Shown here: positions 1 to 7,935 of the stretch, piece by piece
Position numbering within the stretch: position 1 is the stretch's first letter
Layout: each line of letters starts with the position of its first letter
Assembly: GCA_002702065.1 (NCBI GenBank)
Contig: NZXX01000004.1
Location: 319,748 to 383,747 of the forward strand
Direction of reading: 5' to 3'
DNA from: Anaerolineaceae bacterium
Lineage (GTDB): Bacteria; Chloroflexota; Anaerolineae; Aggregatilineales; Phototrophicaceae
DNA length: 64,000 bases
Notes under the pieces: model-generated
The model's database searches: none
What the model was told of the DNA's origin: nothing
Seen by the model: only the letters and a program-made list of their open reading frames with translations
Translations under genes and position numbers: made by a program

Positions 1-773
1 TCCCAATTCACACCACTGCCGCGCAGGCTCGGGCCACTCACACCCCAGGCCAGCGCAACATCGGGTTCGATCACCCCAACGCCCTGCGTACGATCAATCC
101 ACAGGGGATTCTTGCGCAGCAGCGCCTCGAAGTCGTCGACAGCCTTGGGGAATGAATCCAGAAATTCACGCAGCGCCGGTTTGAACTCCGGCGTAATATC
201 GCGCCAGACACCGCCGGGGCGAATATAACTGCCCATCATGCGCTGACCGGACAGCATTTCCAGCATGCCCAGCACTTTTTCGCGCTCGCGGAAACAGTAC
301 AGCAGCACGCTCATTGCGCCCATATCAATCGCGTGGGTACCCAGCCACACCATATGGCTGGCGATGCGCTGCAATTCCAGCACAACCACGCGGATCAACT
401 GCGCACGTTCCGGGACATCCAGGTCCAGCAGTTTTTCGACAGCGGAACAGAAGGCCATGTTGTTCGACAGCGGCGACAGATAGTCCATCCGGTCTGTCAG
501 GGTCACGCCCTTCTCATAGGTTTTGGATTCGATATTCTTCTCGATACCCGTGTGCAAAAAGCCCACATCGGGCATCGCGGTGACGATTCGCTCGCCATCC
601 AGTTCCAGCAGCAAACGCAGCACCCCATGTGTACTGGGGTGATGAGGGCCCATGTTCAGGAGCATCGTTTCGCCCGTGAAGGCACGCTCCGAAACCAGCC
701 CCTTCAACTGCTCCAGGCTGCCTTCCCATTCTTCCTGTTGTACATAATTATCAGGCGATTGCACTAAAGCCAT
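1..773 (-). CDS. nuoD: NADH-quinone oxidoreductase subunit D (partial, cut by left window edge)
   Basis: This is the 49-kDa subunit of complex I, which with NuoB forms the quinone-reduction site where the peripheral arm meets the membrane. Translating the minus strand from the ATG at 773 gives 257 codons that run off the window, so about the last third of the usual 400 or so residues is missing. The family signature GPHHPSTHG is at residues 42-50, followed by the conserved FLHTGIEK and DRMDYLSPLSNN stretches. GGAG ends 6 bases before the ATG, and only 12 bases separate it from the nuoC stop, so it is the fourth gene of a nuoABCD operon. Identity is secure; only its downstream end is unknown. 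Confidence 0.96.
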   Translation of the reverse strand, partial: MALVQSPDNYVQQEEWEGSLEQLKGLVSERAFTGETMLLNMGPHHPSTHGVLRLLLELDGERIVTAMPDVGFLHTGIEKNIESKTYEKGVTLTDRMDYLSPLSNNMAFCSAVEKLLDLDVPERAQLIRVVVLELQRIASHMVWLGTHAIDMGAMSVLLYCFREREKVLGMLEMLSGQRMMGSYIRPGGVWRDITPEFKPALREFLDSFPKAVDDFEALLRKNPLWIDRTQGVGVIEPDVALAWGVSGPSLRGSGVNW

Positions 774-785
774 TAGTCGCTCCAG

Positions 786-1322
786 TTACTTCTTTGCCGA
801 GGGCTTGTGCTTGAGGATTTCCTCAACGTTGAACGAGAATTGTACCTGTTCGTAGCCCAGTGGATAATCGCGCCGGTGCGGGTGGCCGTCCCAGTCTTCC
901 GGCATCAGAATACGCCGCATATCCGGGTGGCCTTTGAAATTGATGCCCATCATGTCGAAAATTTCACGTTCCAGCCAGTTGGCACCGGGCCAGATGCCGG
1001 TCACCGTCTCAACTTCCGGCGCTTCTTCCGGCACAAACACCTTCACGCGCAGACGGCGGTTATACAGCATCGAGTAGAGATGATACGACACGCCGAAACG
1101 CTCTGGACGATTGTATTCCGGATAATAATCCACCGCGCTGATGTCCGACAGAAAATTGTACAGCAGGCCCGGTGTATCTCTCAGGTAGGCCATGACCTGA
1201 ACAATGCTGCCACGATCAACAATCAGGGTTATCTCGTTACGGAATAATTTGGCGTCGAGCAGGGCATCCGGCAGCGCCGAACGAACAGACTCTAGCGGAT
1301 CAAGTGCAGGTGCAATTTCCAT
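786..1322 (-). CDS. nuoC: NADH-quinone oxidoreductase subunit C
   Basis: NuoC is the 30-kDa peripheral-arm subunit of complex I that scaffolds the quinone module with NuoB and NuoD. The 178-residue product has the usual size. The 30-kDa signature runs through the second half: EREIFDMMGINFKGHPDMRR near residues 121-140, then ILMPEDWDGHPHRRDYPLGY. It starts 14 bases after the nuoB stop and ends 12 bases before nuoD, consistent with one transcript. Unlike some bacteria, nuoC and nuoD are not fused here. Confidence 0.96.
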   Translation of the reverse strand: MEIAPALDPLESVRSALPDALLDAKLFRNEITLIVDRGSIVQVMAYLRDTPGLLYNFLSDISAVDYYPEYNRPERFGVSYHLYSMLYNRRLRVKVFVPEEAPEVETVTGIWPGANWLEREIFDMMGINFKGHPDMRRILMPEDWDGHPHRRDYPLGYEQVQFSFNVEEILKHKPSAKK

Positions 1323-1336
1323 AGAAACCGTATCCC

Positions 1337-1819
1337 TTAGGCCCAGTCCGCAATCGTCTCGCCCTGTACCTTCTGATGCAGGGTCAGGATGCCATGCATC
1401 AGCTGTTCCGGGCGCGGCGGGCAGCCCGCCACATACACATCCACCGGGATAATCTCATCCACACCCTGCACAATAGCGTAATTATTGTAGACGCCACCGC
1501 ACGAAGCGCAGTCACCCATCGAAATCACCCACTTGGGGTCTGCCATCTGATCGTACAGCTGGCGCACAACCGGGGCCATTTTGCGCGTGACACGCCCCGA
1601 CACAATCAACAGGTCTGCCTGCCGGGGGGTCGCCCGGTTCAGCTCCATCCCAAAACGGGACATATCATAATTAGAGGCCTGTGTGCTCATATACTCAATC
1701 GCACAGCAAGCCAACCCGAATAGCAGCGGCCACATGGCGCCCGTACGTGCCCAGTTGATGGCCTGATCGAGCGTCGTGGTGACAACACCCAGATTACCTA
1801 ATTTCGAACTTACTCCCAT
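1337..1819 (-). CDS. nuoB: NADH-quinone oxidoreductase subunit B
   Basis: NuoB (PSST) carries iron-sulfur cluster N2, the last redox centre before quinone. The 160-residue chain shows the N2 cysteines: the vicinal pair in FGLACCAIE, the cysteines in [10 protein letters not shown], and the one in [10 protein letters not shown] chose the ATG at 1819 because GGGAG lies 8 bases upstream. It overlaps the end of nuoA by 10 bases, so translation is probably coupled. An in-frame GTG at 1840 would add seven residues but lacks a better ribosome site. Confidence 0.95.
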   Translation of the reverse strand: MGVSSKLGNLGVVTTTLDQAINWARTGAMWPLLFGLACCAIEYMSTQASNYDMSRFGMELNRATPRQADLLIVSGRVTRKMAPVVRQLYDQMADPKWVISMGDCASCGGVYNNYAIVQGVDEIIPVDVYVAGCPPRPEQLMHGILTLHQKVQGETIADWA

Positions 1820-2169
1820 TCCAACGCTCCCGACTTCCACTCATAAATGAGGCCAACGGTTAGAACCAATGTAAAAACGCCCATTGTCACCAAGCCATAA
1901 ACCGCCAGGTCGCGGAAAATGACAGCCCAGGGCAAAAAGAAGATCACTTCAATATCGAACAGAATAAACAGCACCGCCACCAGATAAAACTGCACCGGCA
2001 TCCGGCGAATGGCCGGGCCGATAGGTTTCATACCGCTCTCGTATGGTGCTGCCTTGCGCGTGGTCGGACGCTGCGGCCCGAAGATGCGCGAGATAAACAG
2101 AATCAACAACGTAACAAGGAGGGATATGACAAATAGCGCGGTGATTGGAGCAAAAGATTCAAGCGCCAT
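1810..2169 (-). CDS. nuoA: NADH-quinone oxidoreductase subunit A
   Basis: NuoA (ND3) is a small membrane subunit of complex I near the quinone channel. The 119-residue protein has three hydrophobic segments and the conserved ND3 loop: [12 protein letters not shown] between helices 1 and 2, then [11 protein letters not shown] in helix 2. The ND3 loop cysteine seen in mitochondria is a serine here, as in many bacteria. The ATG at 2169 (MALESFAP) is preferred over an upstream TTG at 2217, because that TTG lies against the -10 box of a good promoter and ahead of any possible transcript. It is the first gene of nuoABCD. Confidence 0.94.
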   Translation of the reverse strand: MALESFAPITALFVISLLVTLLILFISRIFGPQRPTTRKAAPYESGMKPIGPAIRRMPVQFYLVAVLFILFDIEVIFFLPWAVIFRDLAVYGLVTMGVFTLVLTVGLIYEWKSGALEWE

Positions 2170-2217
2170 AGAATTAACCACCCGATTGTTCAATTTGGAG
2201 CAAATAAGAGCGACCAA

Positions 2218-2246
2218 AGATTAGCATATCTCAACCACAGTGTCAA
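2218..2246 (-). promoter_or_regulatory. Sigma-70 promoter of the nuoABCD operon
   Basis: On the minus strand a perfect TTGACA (2241-2246) is followed after exactly 17 bases by TAATCT (2218-2223). This places the transcript start about 40 bases before the nuoA ATG at 2169. The spacing and orientation fit a housekeeping promoter driving complex I. Confidence 0.7.
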
Positions 2247-2368
2247 ATATACCGTATTCGTCAATTTTCGCTAATGATCATCTGAATTTTTCGATGTGAT
2301 ATTTCTATTTTACAACGGTTAATTTTGTTATTCTGTGACCAAGGTTGGGTTCTCTGGCATCCGCAACA

Positions 2369-3316
2369 TTAGCCGTCGTTCATTGCTTTTAGTAATTGCT
2401 CAATTCGGTCAAATCGTAAATACCGATCGAAGAAATCATCAATCCATTTGGCCGAAGTTATTTCATTTAGACACGTGAGAACAGTCTCAAGTGTCCACCC
2501 CATAAATGTATCCATCTCCTTCAAACAGGCAGAATAATCACGCACCGCCCCTGCGCATTGCAAATTGGCCTGTGGATACAAGAACACAAAGAAGCCATCC
2601 TCAAACGCGCCGGATTGAAGAAGCGAACCGGCCAGCAGGTGATCGCGCCAGATTTGTTCAAGCGGAGGTGACTTCAGAACTGCAAGTGATGCCGGATCAA
2701 AGCACTGCATAGCAACCGCAATTTCATCGTGACGATCACGCAGCTTTGCAACCGTCACCGCCAGATTCTCGTGATACTTGACTTCGATGCCGATAAAACC
2801 TGCACCACCAGCAGGCGTCTGGTAAGTCACATACACATCGAAGGCCGATTTATCGCCCGTGTAACGTACATTGCCGCGTCCGGGTGAATGCTCAAACTCG
2901 ATGCCTGTCACCTGCGAAATGCGATCTGAAGACAGTTTTTGAAAAACAGCCGTCGCCAGATTCAGGTCCTGTTGCAATTCTGCAAACAGATTGAAGCACA
3001 AAGGTTGGCTCGAAAGCAGATTGTCGTATATACGCGGTTCGGCAAAGAGTTTGCCAGATTGGTTCTTGTTTTGAATTTCGTAGCGTACAGCCTGTCTGAT
3101 ATTCGGGGTGAGGTAGTTGGCAAGTGTTTCCTTTGCCCAGGGCATCGGAAGGCGTGAACCCAGCGGCTGGTCCCGATGCTTGCCGAATCGATATTGCTGC
3201 TCTTCGCGCCATATCGATTGCAGAATGCGCGCTTGCCTCTGAAATTGATTATCCGTCTTCACCAGGACATGATATTGTCGAGCAAGCTGCTGTAAATCTA
3301 TTTTTCCAGTTGGCAT
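2369..3316 (-). CDS. PD-(D/E)XK nuclease superfamily protein (PGN_0703-like)
   Basis: The protein looks like the PGN_0703-type group of putative restriction-related nucleases. Its central region reads as a PD-(D/E)XK core: an upstream Glu (VTGIEFEHSPGRGN), an Asp in KSAFDVYVTY, and IEVKYHE, where the E-x-K lies in a strand. I saw no methylase or specificity partner next to it. AAGGAG precedes two consecutive ATG codons (3319 and 3316); I chose 3316 for the 6-base spacing, giving about 315 residues. A TTG at 3334 is rejected because it sits inside the terminator tail. The gene is visibly more AT-rich than rpoD, which hints at transfer. Family assignment is from memory of motifs, so function as a nuclease is inferred. 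Confidence 0.6.
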   Translation of the reverse strand: MPTGKIDLQQLARQYHVLVKTDNQFQRQARILQSIWREEQQYRFGKHRDQPLGSRLPMPWAKETLANYLTPNIRQAVRYEIQNKNQSGKLFAEPRIYDNLLSSQPLCFNLFAELQQDLNLATAVFQKLSSDRISQVTGIEFEHSPGRGNVRYTGDKSAFDVYVTYQTPAGGAGFIGIEVKYHENLAVTVAKLRDRHDEIAVAMQCFDPASLAVLKSPPLEQIWRDHLLAGSLLQSGAFEDGFFVFLYPQANLQCAGAVRDYSACLKEMDTFMGWTLETVLTCLNEITSAKWIDDFFDRYLRFDRIEQLLKAMNDG

Positions 3317-3332
3317 CATAAACTCCTTAAAC

Positions 3333-3356
3333 AAAAAGGCGGGTTGATGGCCCGCC
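3333..3356 (-). terminator. Rho-independent terminator after the rpoD/Uma2 transcript
   Basis: Read on the minus strand, a 6-bp GC stem (GGCGGG at 3338-3343 pairing with CCCGCC at 3351-3356, loop of 7) is followed by TTTTTGT. It lies downstream of rpoD, Uma2 and the rpoD-tail copy, and immediately before the ribosome site of the nuclease-like gene. Confidence 0.7.
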
Positions 3357-3391
3357 TCTCATTGTATGGTAAGTTGTGATGCAACTGAAAC

Positions 3392-3414
3392 TACATCTCC
3401 AGATAGTCGCGCAG
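3392..3414 (-). repeat. 23-bp copy of the rpoD 3' end (distal copy)
   Basis: These 23 bases are identical to 4032-4054, the last codons of rpoD. On the minus strand this copy still reads LRDYLEM followed by TAG. Reading further upstream in the same frame gives RHPGSCP against RHPTRSRQ in rpoD, so a degenerate resemblance extends about 15 codons. It is a remnant, not a gene. Confidence 0.85.
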
Positions 3415-3455
3415 CGGGCAACTACCGGGGTGCCTTTGTACCGAATCTTGCCGGT

Positions 3456-4028
3456 TTATCTGAAAATCTCCGCCACCTTTACTGAAAAACCCGGTAGCAC
3501 ATTCCCTCCAACCAAAACTTCGTTCATGTGGAGCGTGACATAATCAATTGGTGTTCGTACTGTGATCGTGTGCCGTTTCTGGTCAACAATCCAAACCGTC
3601 AGGACACCATCCTCAAGATATTTGTCCACCTTTGCCGCCACTTCCGTGTATTTGTCGTTGGATGAAATCACTTCAACCACCAGATCAGGCACGATCATAA
3701 ACGGTTTGTCCTGCCAATCCGGCACCTCTGCTTTATAAAGGGTCAGGCGTTCTTTCGTATAATACATTACGTCCGGAACACGCGATCCCGTCACCCACGT
3801 TGGACCATCAGTCTCAACAAACGGCCCTTCCGAAAAAGCCTCTCCAAGGTCATGTTCAATGGCAAAACGTTCCACAGCGAATAAGATACGCTTCGTGATA
3901 GAGACATGACCTGCTTTAGGCGGACTCAAAGTGATGCGCTCCCCGTCAATGATCTCGAATGGTCCTTCTTCGTCATAAAGACTTATAAACTCTTCGATTG
4001 TCAAAATGCCGGTGCGCTGCTCGATCAT
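3456..4028 (-). CDS. Uma2 family (DUF820) putative endonuclease
   Basis: The 190-residue product matches the Uma2 family, a PD-(D/E)XK fold expanded in cyanobacteria and Chloroflexota whose biological role is not established. Family landmarks are FEIIDGERI near the N-terminus, SRVPDVMYY, PDLVVEVISSNDKYTEVAAK (Asp, then Glu with a downstream Lys) and VWIVDQKRHTITV. Its ATG follows the rpoD stop by 2 bases, and its ribosome site (GGAG, 8 bases upstream) lies inside the last rpoD codons, so it is probably translated by coupling with rpoD. The gene sits between two copies of the rpoD tail, suggesting insertion there. Confidence 0.85.
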   Translation of the reverse strand: MIEQRTGILTIEEFISLYDEEGPFEIIDGERITLSPPKAGHVSITKRILFAVERFAIEHDLGEAFSEGPFVETDGPTWVTGSRVPDVMYYTKERLTLYKAEVPDWQDKPFMIVPDLVVEVISSNDKYTEVAAKVDKYLEDGVLTVWIVDQKRHTITVRTPIDYVTLHMNEVLVGGNVLPGFSVKVAEIFR

Positions 4029-4030
4029 CG

Positions 4031-5680
4031 TTACATCTCCAGATAGTCGCGCAGTTGGCGGCTGCGGGTCGGATGCCGCAGCTTGCGCAGCGCTTTCGCC
4101 TCGATCTGGCGGATACGCTCCCGCGTGACGCCGAAGTGCTTGCCGACTTCTTCCAGCGTGTGGTCCTGCCCGTCCTGCAAGCCGAAGCGCATTTCCAGCA
4201 CCTCGCGCTCACGTTCGCTGAGCACACCCAGCGCCGAGCGAATCTGTTCTTTCAGCAGTTGGCGGCTGGCTGCATCGACCGGGCCAAGTACGTTATCATC
4301 GGGGATAAAGTCACCCAACAGGCTGCTGTCTTCCTGCCCGATCGGCATTTCGAGGCTCATCGGCTCCTGGCTGATGCGCATGATTTTGCGCACCTTCTGG
4401 GCCGCACGGCGCAACTTGCGCTGCAAACCGGGGTCCATGCGAATCCCCTCTTTACGGATATGCTTGATCGCTGCCGTTTCTTCAGCCGTGAGGAATTCCA
4501 TCTCCAGAGCGATCTGCTCCGCACTGGGTTCGCCGCCCAGTTCCTGAATCAGGTTGCGCTGCACGCGCATCAGGCGGTTGATCGTCTCGACCATGTGCAC
4601 CGGGATACGAATTGTCCGGGCCTGGTCCGCAATCGCCCGGCTGATCGCCTGACGAATCCACCACGTGGCATAGGTGCTGAACTTGAAGCCTTTGGCATGG
4701 TCGAACTTTTCAACCGCGCGCAGCAGGCCGATGTTGCCTTCCTGAATCAGATCGAGGAAGTTGATACCGCGCCCCATATAGCGCTTCGCCACACTGACCA
4801 CCAGCCGCAGGTTGGCCCGCGTCAGTGCTTCATTGGCCAGCAGGGCCTTCTGCTCGACCATATCGAATCGTTCTGGCAAATCTTCAATCGAGTCTTCATT
4901 CTGTGCCAGCTGCGCACGAAATTCCTTCGAGGATGGCAGCTGATTGTTTTCCTTATAGTACTGGCGCAGGTACATCTGCTCGTCAAACGGAATCAGGTAG
5001 ATACCCTGCATCAGGCTGAACATGCGCCGGGCCAGTTCGGTCCAGGCTTCGTCGCGCCCCCATTCGCGTTGGTTGAGGAACTCGCGGACGTATGACTTAC
5101 CATCCACATCCCACGTATCCTGGATCAGCAGCACTTCATCCACCAGCTTGATAAAGTTCGGGGTTTCGGCGTGGAAGGCTTCGACCCCTTCCATCACTTC
5201 TTCCCAGTCCCGGTTCAGCTCTTCGTAGATCAGTTCCACTACCCGGACCGGTGATGGCAGGCCATCGTCGTTGTCATCCTGCACAACAGACAACGAATCG
5301 ATCACCTCCTGAAGCTGATGCTCAGCCGCAATGTGGATGCTCAGCCAGGTTTCACGGTTAGAATCCAGCAGCGGCACCTGACCAATTTCACGCAGGTACA
5401 TCCGCACCGGATCATCGGCGAGTGAGAGGGCCTCCAGGCTGTCGTCTTCCTCGTAATCTTCTTCGAGGTCATCCAGTTCATCTTCATCCGGCTCCATATC
5501 CGGCAGCAGGTTCGAAGACTTACCCGACTTGCGGGCCTTTGGCGTCACTTCGTCGTCGTCATCGTCATCGAGGTCTTCATCCTCGATGTCTTCATCTTCC
5601 ATTTCGTCGTCATCGACGTTGTTGTTGACACCCAACCGTTTCGGAGGCCGGACGTCCATTGCTTTTCGTTTTCTTGCCAT
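4031..5680 (-). CDS. rpoD: Primary RNA polymerase sigma factor (sigma-70/SigA)
   Basis: This is the housekeeping sigma factor. After a strongly acidic N-terminus (an Asp/Glu-rich tract near residues 20-45 and again near 65-85) come region 1.2 ([16 protein letters not shown]), region 2 ([16 protein letters not shown] through [14 protein letters not shown]), region 3, and region 4 with the helix-turn-helix ([20 protein letters not shown]). The chain is about 549 residues from the ATG at 5680; an ATG at 5686 and a TTG at 5692 are also in frame and none has a strong ribosome site. It follows dnaG by about 50 bases, the classic dnaG-rpoD arrangement, but without rpsU. Confidence 0.96.
   Translation of the reverse strand: MARKRKAMDVRPPKRLGVNNNVDDDEMEDEDIEDEDLDDDDDDEVTPKARKSGKSSNLLPDMEPDEDELDDLEEDYEEDDSLEALSLADDPVRMYLREIGQVPLLDSNRETWLSIHIAAEHQLQEVIDSLSVVQDDNDDGLPSPVRVVELIYEELNRDWEEVMEGVEAFHAETPNFIKLVDEVLLIQDTWDVDGKSYVREFLNQREWGRDEAWTELARRMFSLMQGIYLIPFDEQMYLRQYYKENNQLPSSKEFRAQLAQNEDSIEDLPERFDMVEQKALLANEALTRANLRLVVSVAKRYMGRGINFLDLIQEGNIGLLRAVEKFDHAKGFKFSTYATWWIRQAISRAIADQARTIRIPVHMVETINRLMRVQRNLIQELGGEPSAEQIALEMEFLTAEETAAIKHIRKEGIRMDPGLQRKLRRAAQKVRKIMRISQEPMSLEMPIGQEDSSLLGDFIPDDNVLGPVDAASRQLLKEQIRSALGVLSEREREVLEMRFGLQDGQDHTLEEVGKHFGVTRERIRQIEAKALRKLRHPTRSRQLRDYLEM
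4032..4054 (-). repeat. 23-bp rpoD 3' end (proximal copy, functional)
   Basis: This copy supplies the last codons of the intact rpoD gene (LRDYLEM plus part of the stop) and contains the GGAG that serves the Uma2 start. It is identical over 23 bases to 3392-3414. The two copies bracket the Uma2 gene in direct orientation, 640 bases apart. Confidence 0.85.
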
Positions 5681-5733
5681 GTTCATTCGCAATCAACTCG
5701 AGAATTCGGGAATAAGGGCGGGATAATTACAAC

Positions 5734-7770
5734 TCAGTATACTTGCTTGCCCTGATGCTGCAATTCGTCGTCGATCAATCGCTTTGCCATAATCGACAGG
5801 TTGATCCGTTCTCTCAAGGTCATCTGCTGGTCATGATCCGCTTCCATCATCAGGAAATACAGGTCTTCACGTTCGCGTTCGATGCGCTGCTGGCGTAACC
5901 GTAGCGCATTACGCACCAGTTCTGCCCGTCGATCATTCATTACCGCCTGTTTGAGCACCATTGCCAGATCAGCCGATAAGCCATGCCGCAGCCGGGGCCG
6001 CAAGCGATCCATATCACTAATCAGAATCTCCTCTTCAAGCACCTGACGCAACATATCATCCAGTTGCTCGCGCAGGTAATCCAGCGGGGCCAGTTCATCC
6101 TGATCCAGCGCCACCATGAAGGTCTGCACCAGTATTTGATAATCGCTGTGGCTGAAATCGTCTACCCCGAAATCCGCCAGCGGGCCGTTCAGCAGCGTGA
6201 GATCAGTCCCTGCTAACTCACGCAGCTTGCGATTGATCTGATACAGCAGGTCCGGGTCTTGCAGCAAACCACTCAGACAATCCGCTTCCCAGCGGGCGAC
6301 CTCACGTTTGGGTCGGCTGGGCGGTGCCGGACGCGGTACGGGTGAGTAATCCAGATAATCGCTGTCTTCATCATCCGGCGGGGCATCCAGGTCCCCATAA
6401 TCCAGCGGCGGCAAGTCTGGTGGCGGTTCATCATAGGCCCGGCGCGGTGGGCGCGATTCTTCGATGCGCTGCTGTTCAGCCGCCAGTGTCAGCAGCGAAT
6501 TCTCGGCAATGTGCAGCCGCATCGCCAGCTTCTGAATATTGTCCTGACGGTGCAGGTCATTCTCCGAAGCCAGCAGCATGGGCAGCAACCGCCGGGCGAC
6601 CGCCTCGCGCTCGTGCACAGTCGCTTTGGGGGGCAGGGCCGCCGTTTCCACCGCGATCACATAATCTGCCACCGGCAGCGCCCCATCCACCAGATCCGCC
6701 CATTCATCCGGCGTTTCGCGGATCAGGTCGTCGGGGTCCTTCGCGCCCGGAATCTGCAAGATGCGCATATCGACCGCCAGCTTGCCCCCATAATCCGCTT
6801 TCATGGCCCCGCGTGCCACTTCGAGGCTGCGCATGGTTGCGTTTTGTCCGGCGGCGTCGGCATCCAGCGCCAGCACGATCTTCCTGGCCCAACGCGGCGC
6901 CAGCATTTTAAGCTGCGTCTCCGTCATGGCGGTGCCCATCTGCGCCACGACATTCATGAAACCGGCCTGGTGCGCCTGAATCACATCCATATAGCCTTCG
7001 ACAATGACCGCGGTTTCACTGTCGCGAATCGACCGCTTCGCCCGGTCCAACCCGAACAGCACCCGGCTTTTGTCGAACAACGGCGTCTGCGGCGAGTTGA
7101 GATATTTGGGGTTGTCCTCATCCGAAAGGGCCCGCGCCCCAAAGCCGATGACTCGCCCACGCTCATCCCGAATCGGAATGACCAGCCGGTTGCGGAAGTA
7201 GTCGTACACCCGCCCTGCCTCATTGCGCCGCAGCAGCCCAACTTCAACCAGATCATCTTCGTGATAGCCAAGCTGCGTCATGTAGTCGTGGGTGTGCTGC
7301 CAGCCATCCGGCGCATAGCCGATGCCATAGGTGACGATGGTTTCGTCGGTGAAGCCGCGCCGGTCCCGCACATAGCGCAGCACCTCATCGGCATAACCCA
7401 GTTGCTCGTGATAATAATCCGCTGCGGCCTGCATCAGACCCCGCAGTTGATCCAGCCGTTCGATCTGCTGTTTCTGCTCCGCGCTTTGCTGCTGAACCTC
7501 TACCCCGGCCAGCTTGCCCAGTTCGTTCAACGCCTCCGGGAAAACCCAGCCATGATACTTCTGCGCGAAGCTGAAAATATCGCCTCCGTCGGCGCAACTG
7601 CCAAAGCAGCGCCAGGTCTGCGTTTCCGGGTTCACCACAAAAGACGGTGTCTTCTCGCTGTGGAACGGACAACACGCCTTGTAATTGCGACCAGCCCGTT
7701 TAAGCGGCACGAACTGCTGTATGTAATTGACAATATCGAGACGGGATTTAATTTCGTCAGTGACGGACAT
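5734..7770 (-). CDS. dnaG: DNA primase
   Basis: DnaG synthesises RNA primers for replication. The 678-residue chain has a CHC2 zinc finger at the N-terminus (CPFH around residues 34-37, then C55 and C59), the DnaG core, a Toprim domain with VEGYMDV and ALDADAAG, and a C-terminal helical region (about 500-678) expected to contact DnaB. The second zinc pair reads CFGSC, that is C-x3-C instead of the C-x2-C of E. coli. A Pro-rich acidic linker lies near 430-475. It is transcribed ahead of rpoD. Confidence 0.96.
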   Translation of the reverse strand: MSVTDEIKSRLDIVNYIQQFVPLKRAGRNYKACCPFHSEKTPSFVVNPETQTWRCFGSCADGGDIFSFAQKYHGWVFPEALNELGKLAGVEVQQQSAEQKQQIERLDQLRGLMQAAADYYHEQLGYADEVLRYVRDRRGFTDETIVTYGIGYAPDGWQHTHDYMTQLGYHEDDLVEVGLLRRNEAGRVYDYFRNRLVIPIRDERGRVIGFGARALSDEDNPKYLNSPQTPLFDKSRVLFGLDRAKRSIRDSETAVIVEGYMDVIQAHQAGFMNVVAQMGTAMTETQLKMLAPRWARKIVLALDADAAGQNATMRSLEVARGAMKADYGGKLAVDMRILQIPGAKDPDDLIRETPDEWADLVDGALPVADYVIAVETAALPPKATVHEREAVARRLLPMLLASENDLHRQDNIQKLAMRLHIAENSLLTLAAEQQRIEESRPPRRAYDEPPPDLPPLDYGDLDAPPDDEDSDYLDYSPVPRPAPPSRPKREVARWEADCLSGLLQDPDLLYQINRKLRELAGTDLTLLNGPLADFGVDDFSHSDYQILVQTFMVALDQDELAPLDYLREQLDDMLRQVLEEEILISDMDRLRPRLRHGLSADLAMVLKQAVMNDRRAELVRNALRLRQQRIEREREDLYFLMMEADHDQQMTLRERINLSIMAKRLIDDELQHQGKQVY

Positions 7771-7855
7771 GCGCGCCAGCCCTCGCTACGCTAACGGACA
7801 TTATACGTATGAGTGATGAGACATGCAACTCGGAATCAATAGGAACATGCGTTCT

Positions 7856-7864
7856 ATTATAACA
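7856..7864 (-). promoter_or_regulatory. Extended -10 promoter for dnaG-rpoD
   Basis: On the minus strand TGTTATAAT is a consensus -10 with the TG extension. The start would fall near 7849, about 80 bases before the dnaG ATG at 7770. No convincing -35 hexamer is present. The -10 lies in one outer arm of the inverted repeat at 7857-7910. Confidence 0.5.
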
Positions 7865-7910
7865 GCCTTCAAACGCCGAGGGTGTCCTCAGCGTTTGAAT
7901 ATGGTTATAA
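7857..7910. repeat. Nested inverted repeat between glyQS and dnaG
   Basis: TTCAAACGC (7868-7876) pairs with GCGTTTGAA (7891-7899). Inside it GAGG pairs with CCTC around a 4-base loop, and outside it TTATAAC (7857-7863) pairs with GTTATAA (7904-7910). There is no T-run on either strand, so it is not a standard intrinsic terminator, although it could still end glyQS transcripts or form a regulatory hairpin. Confidence 0.6.
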
Positions 7911-7935
7911 AATTGATGTCAGCCAATGTTATGAG

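Noticed and set aside
3392-3440. A second sigma-factor gene suggested by the LRDYLEM tail
   Set aside because: Only about 15 codons of resemblance, no start and no upstream sigma regions; it is a remnant only.
3998-5095. Long open frame (365 codons) on the plus strand opposite rpoD
   Set aside because: It is antisense to a well-conserved sigma-70 gene. Its length follows from the codon bias of the real gene, and its residues match no family.
6511-7794. Open frame (427 codons) on the plus strand opposite dnaG
   Set aside because: Antisense shadow of DnaG with the same compositional bias.
7868-7899. Intrinsic terminator for glyQS
   Set aside because: The stem is good but no T-run follows on either strand, so I list it as an inverted repeat.
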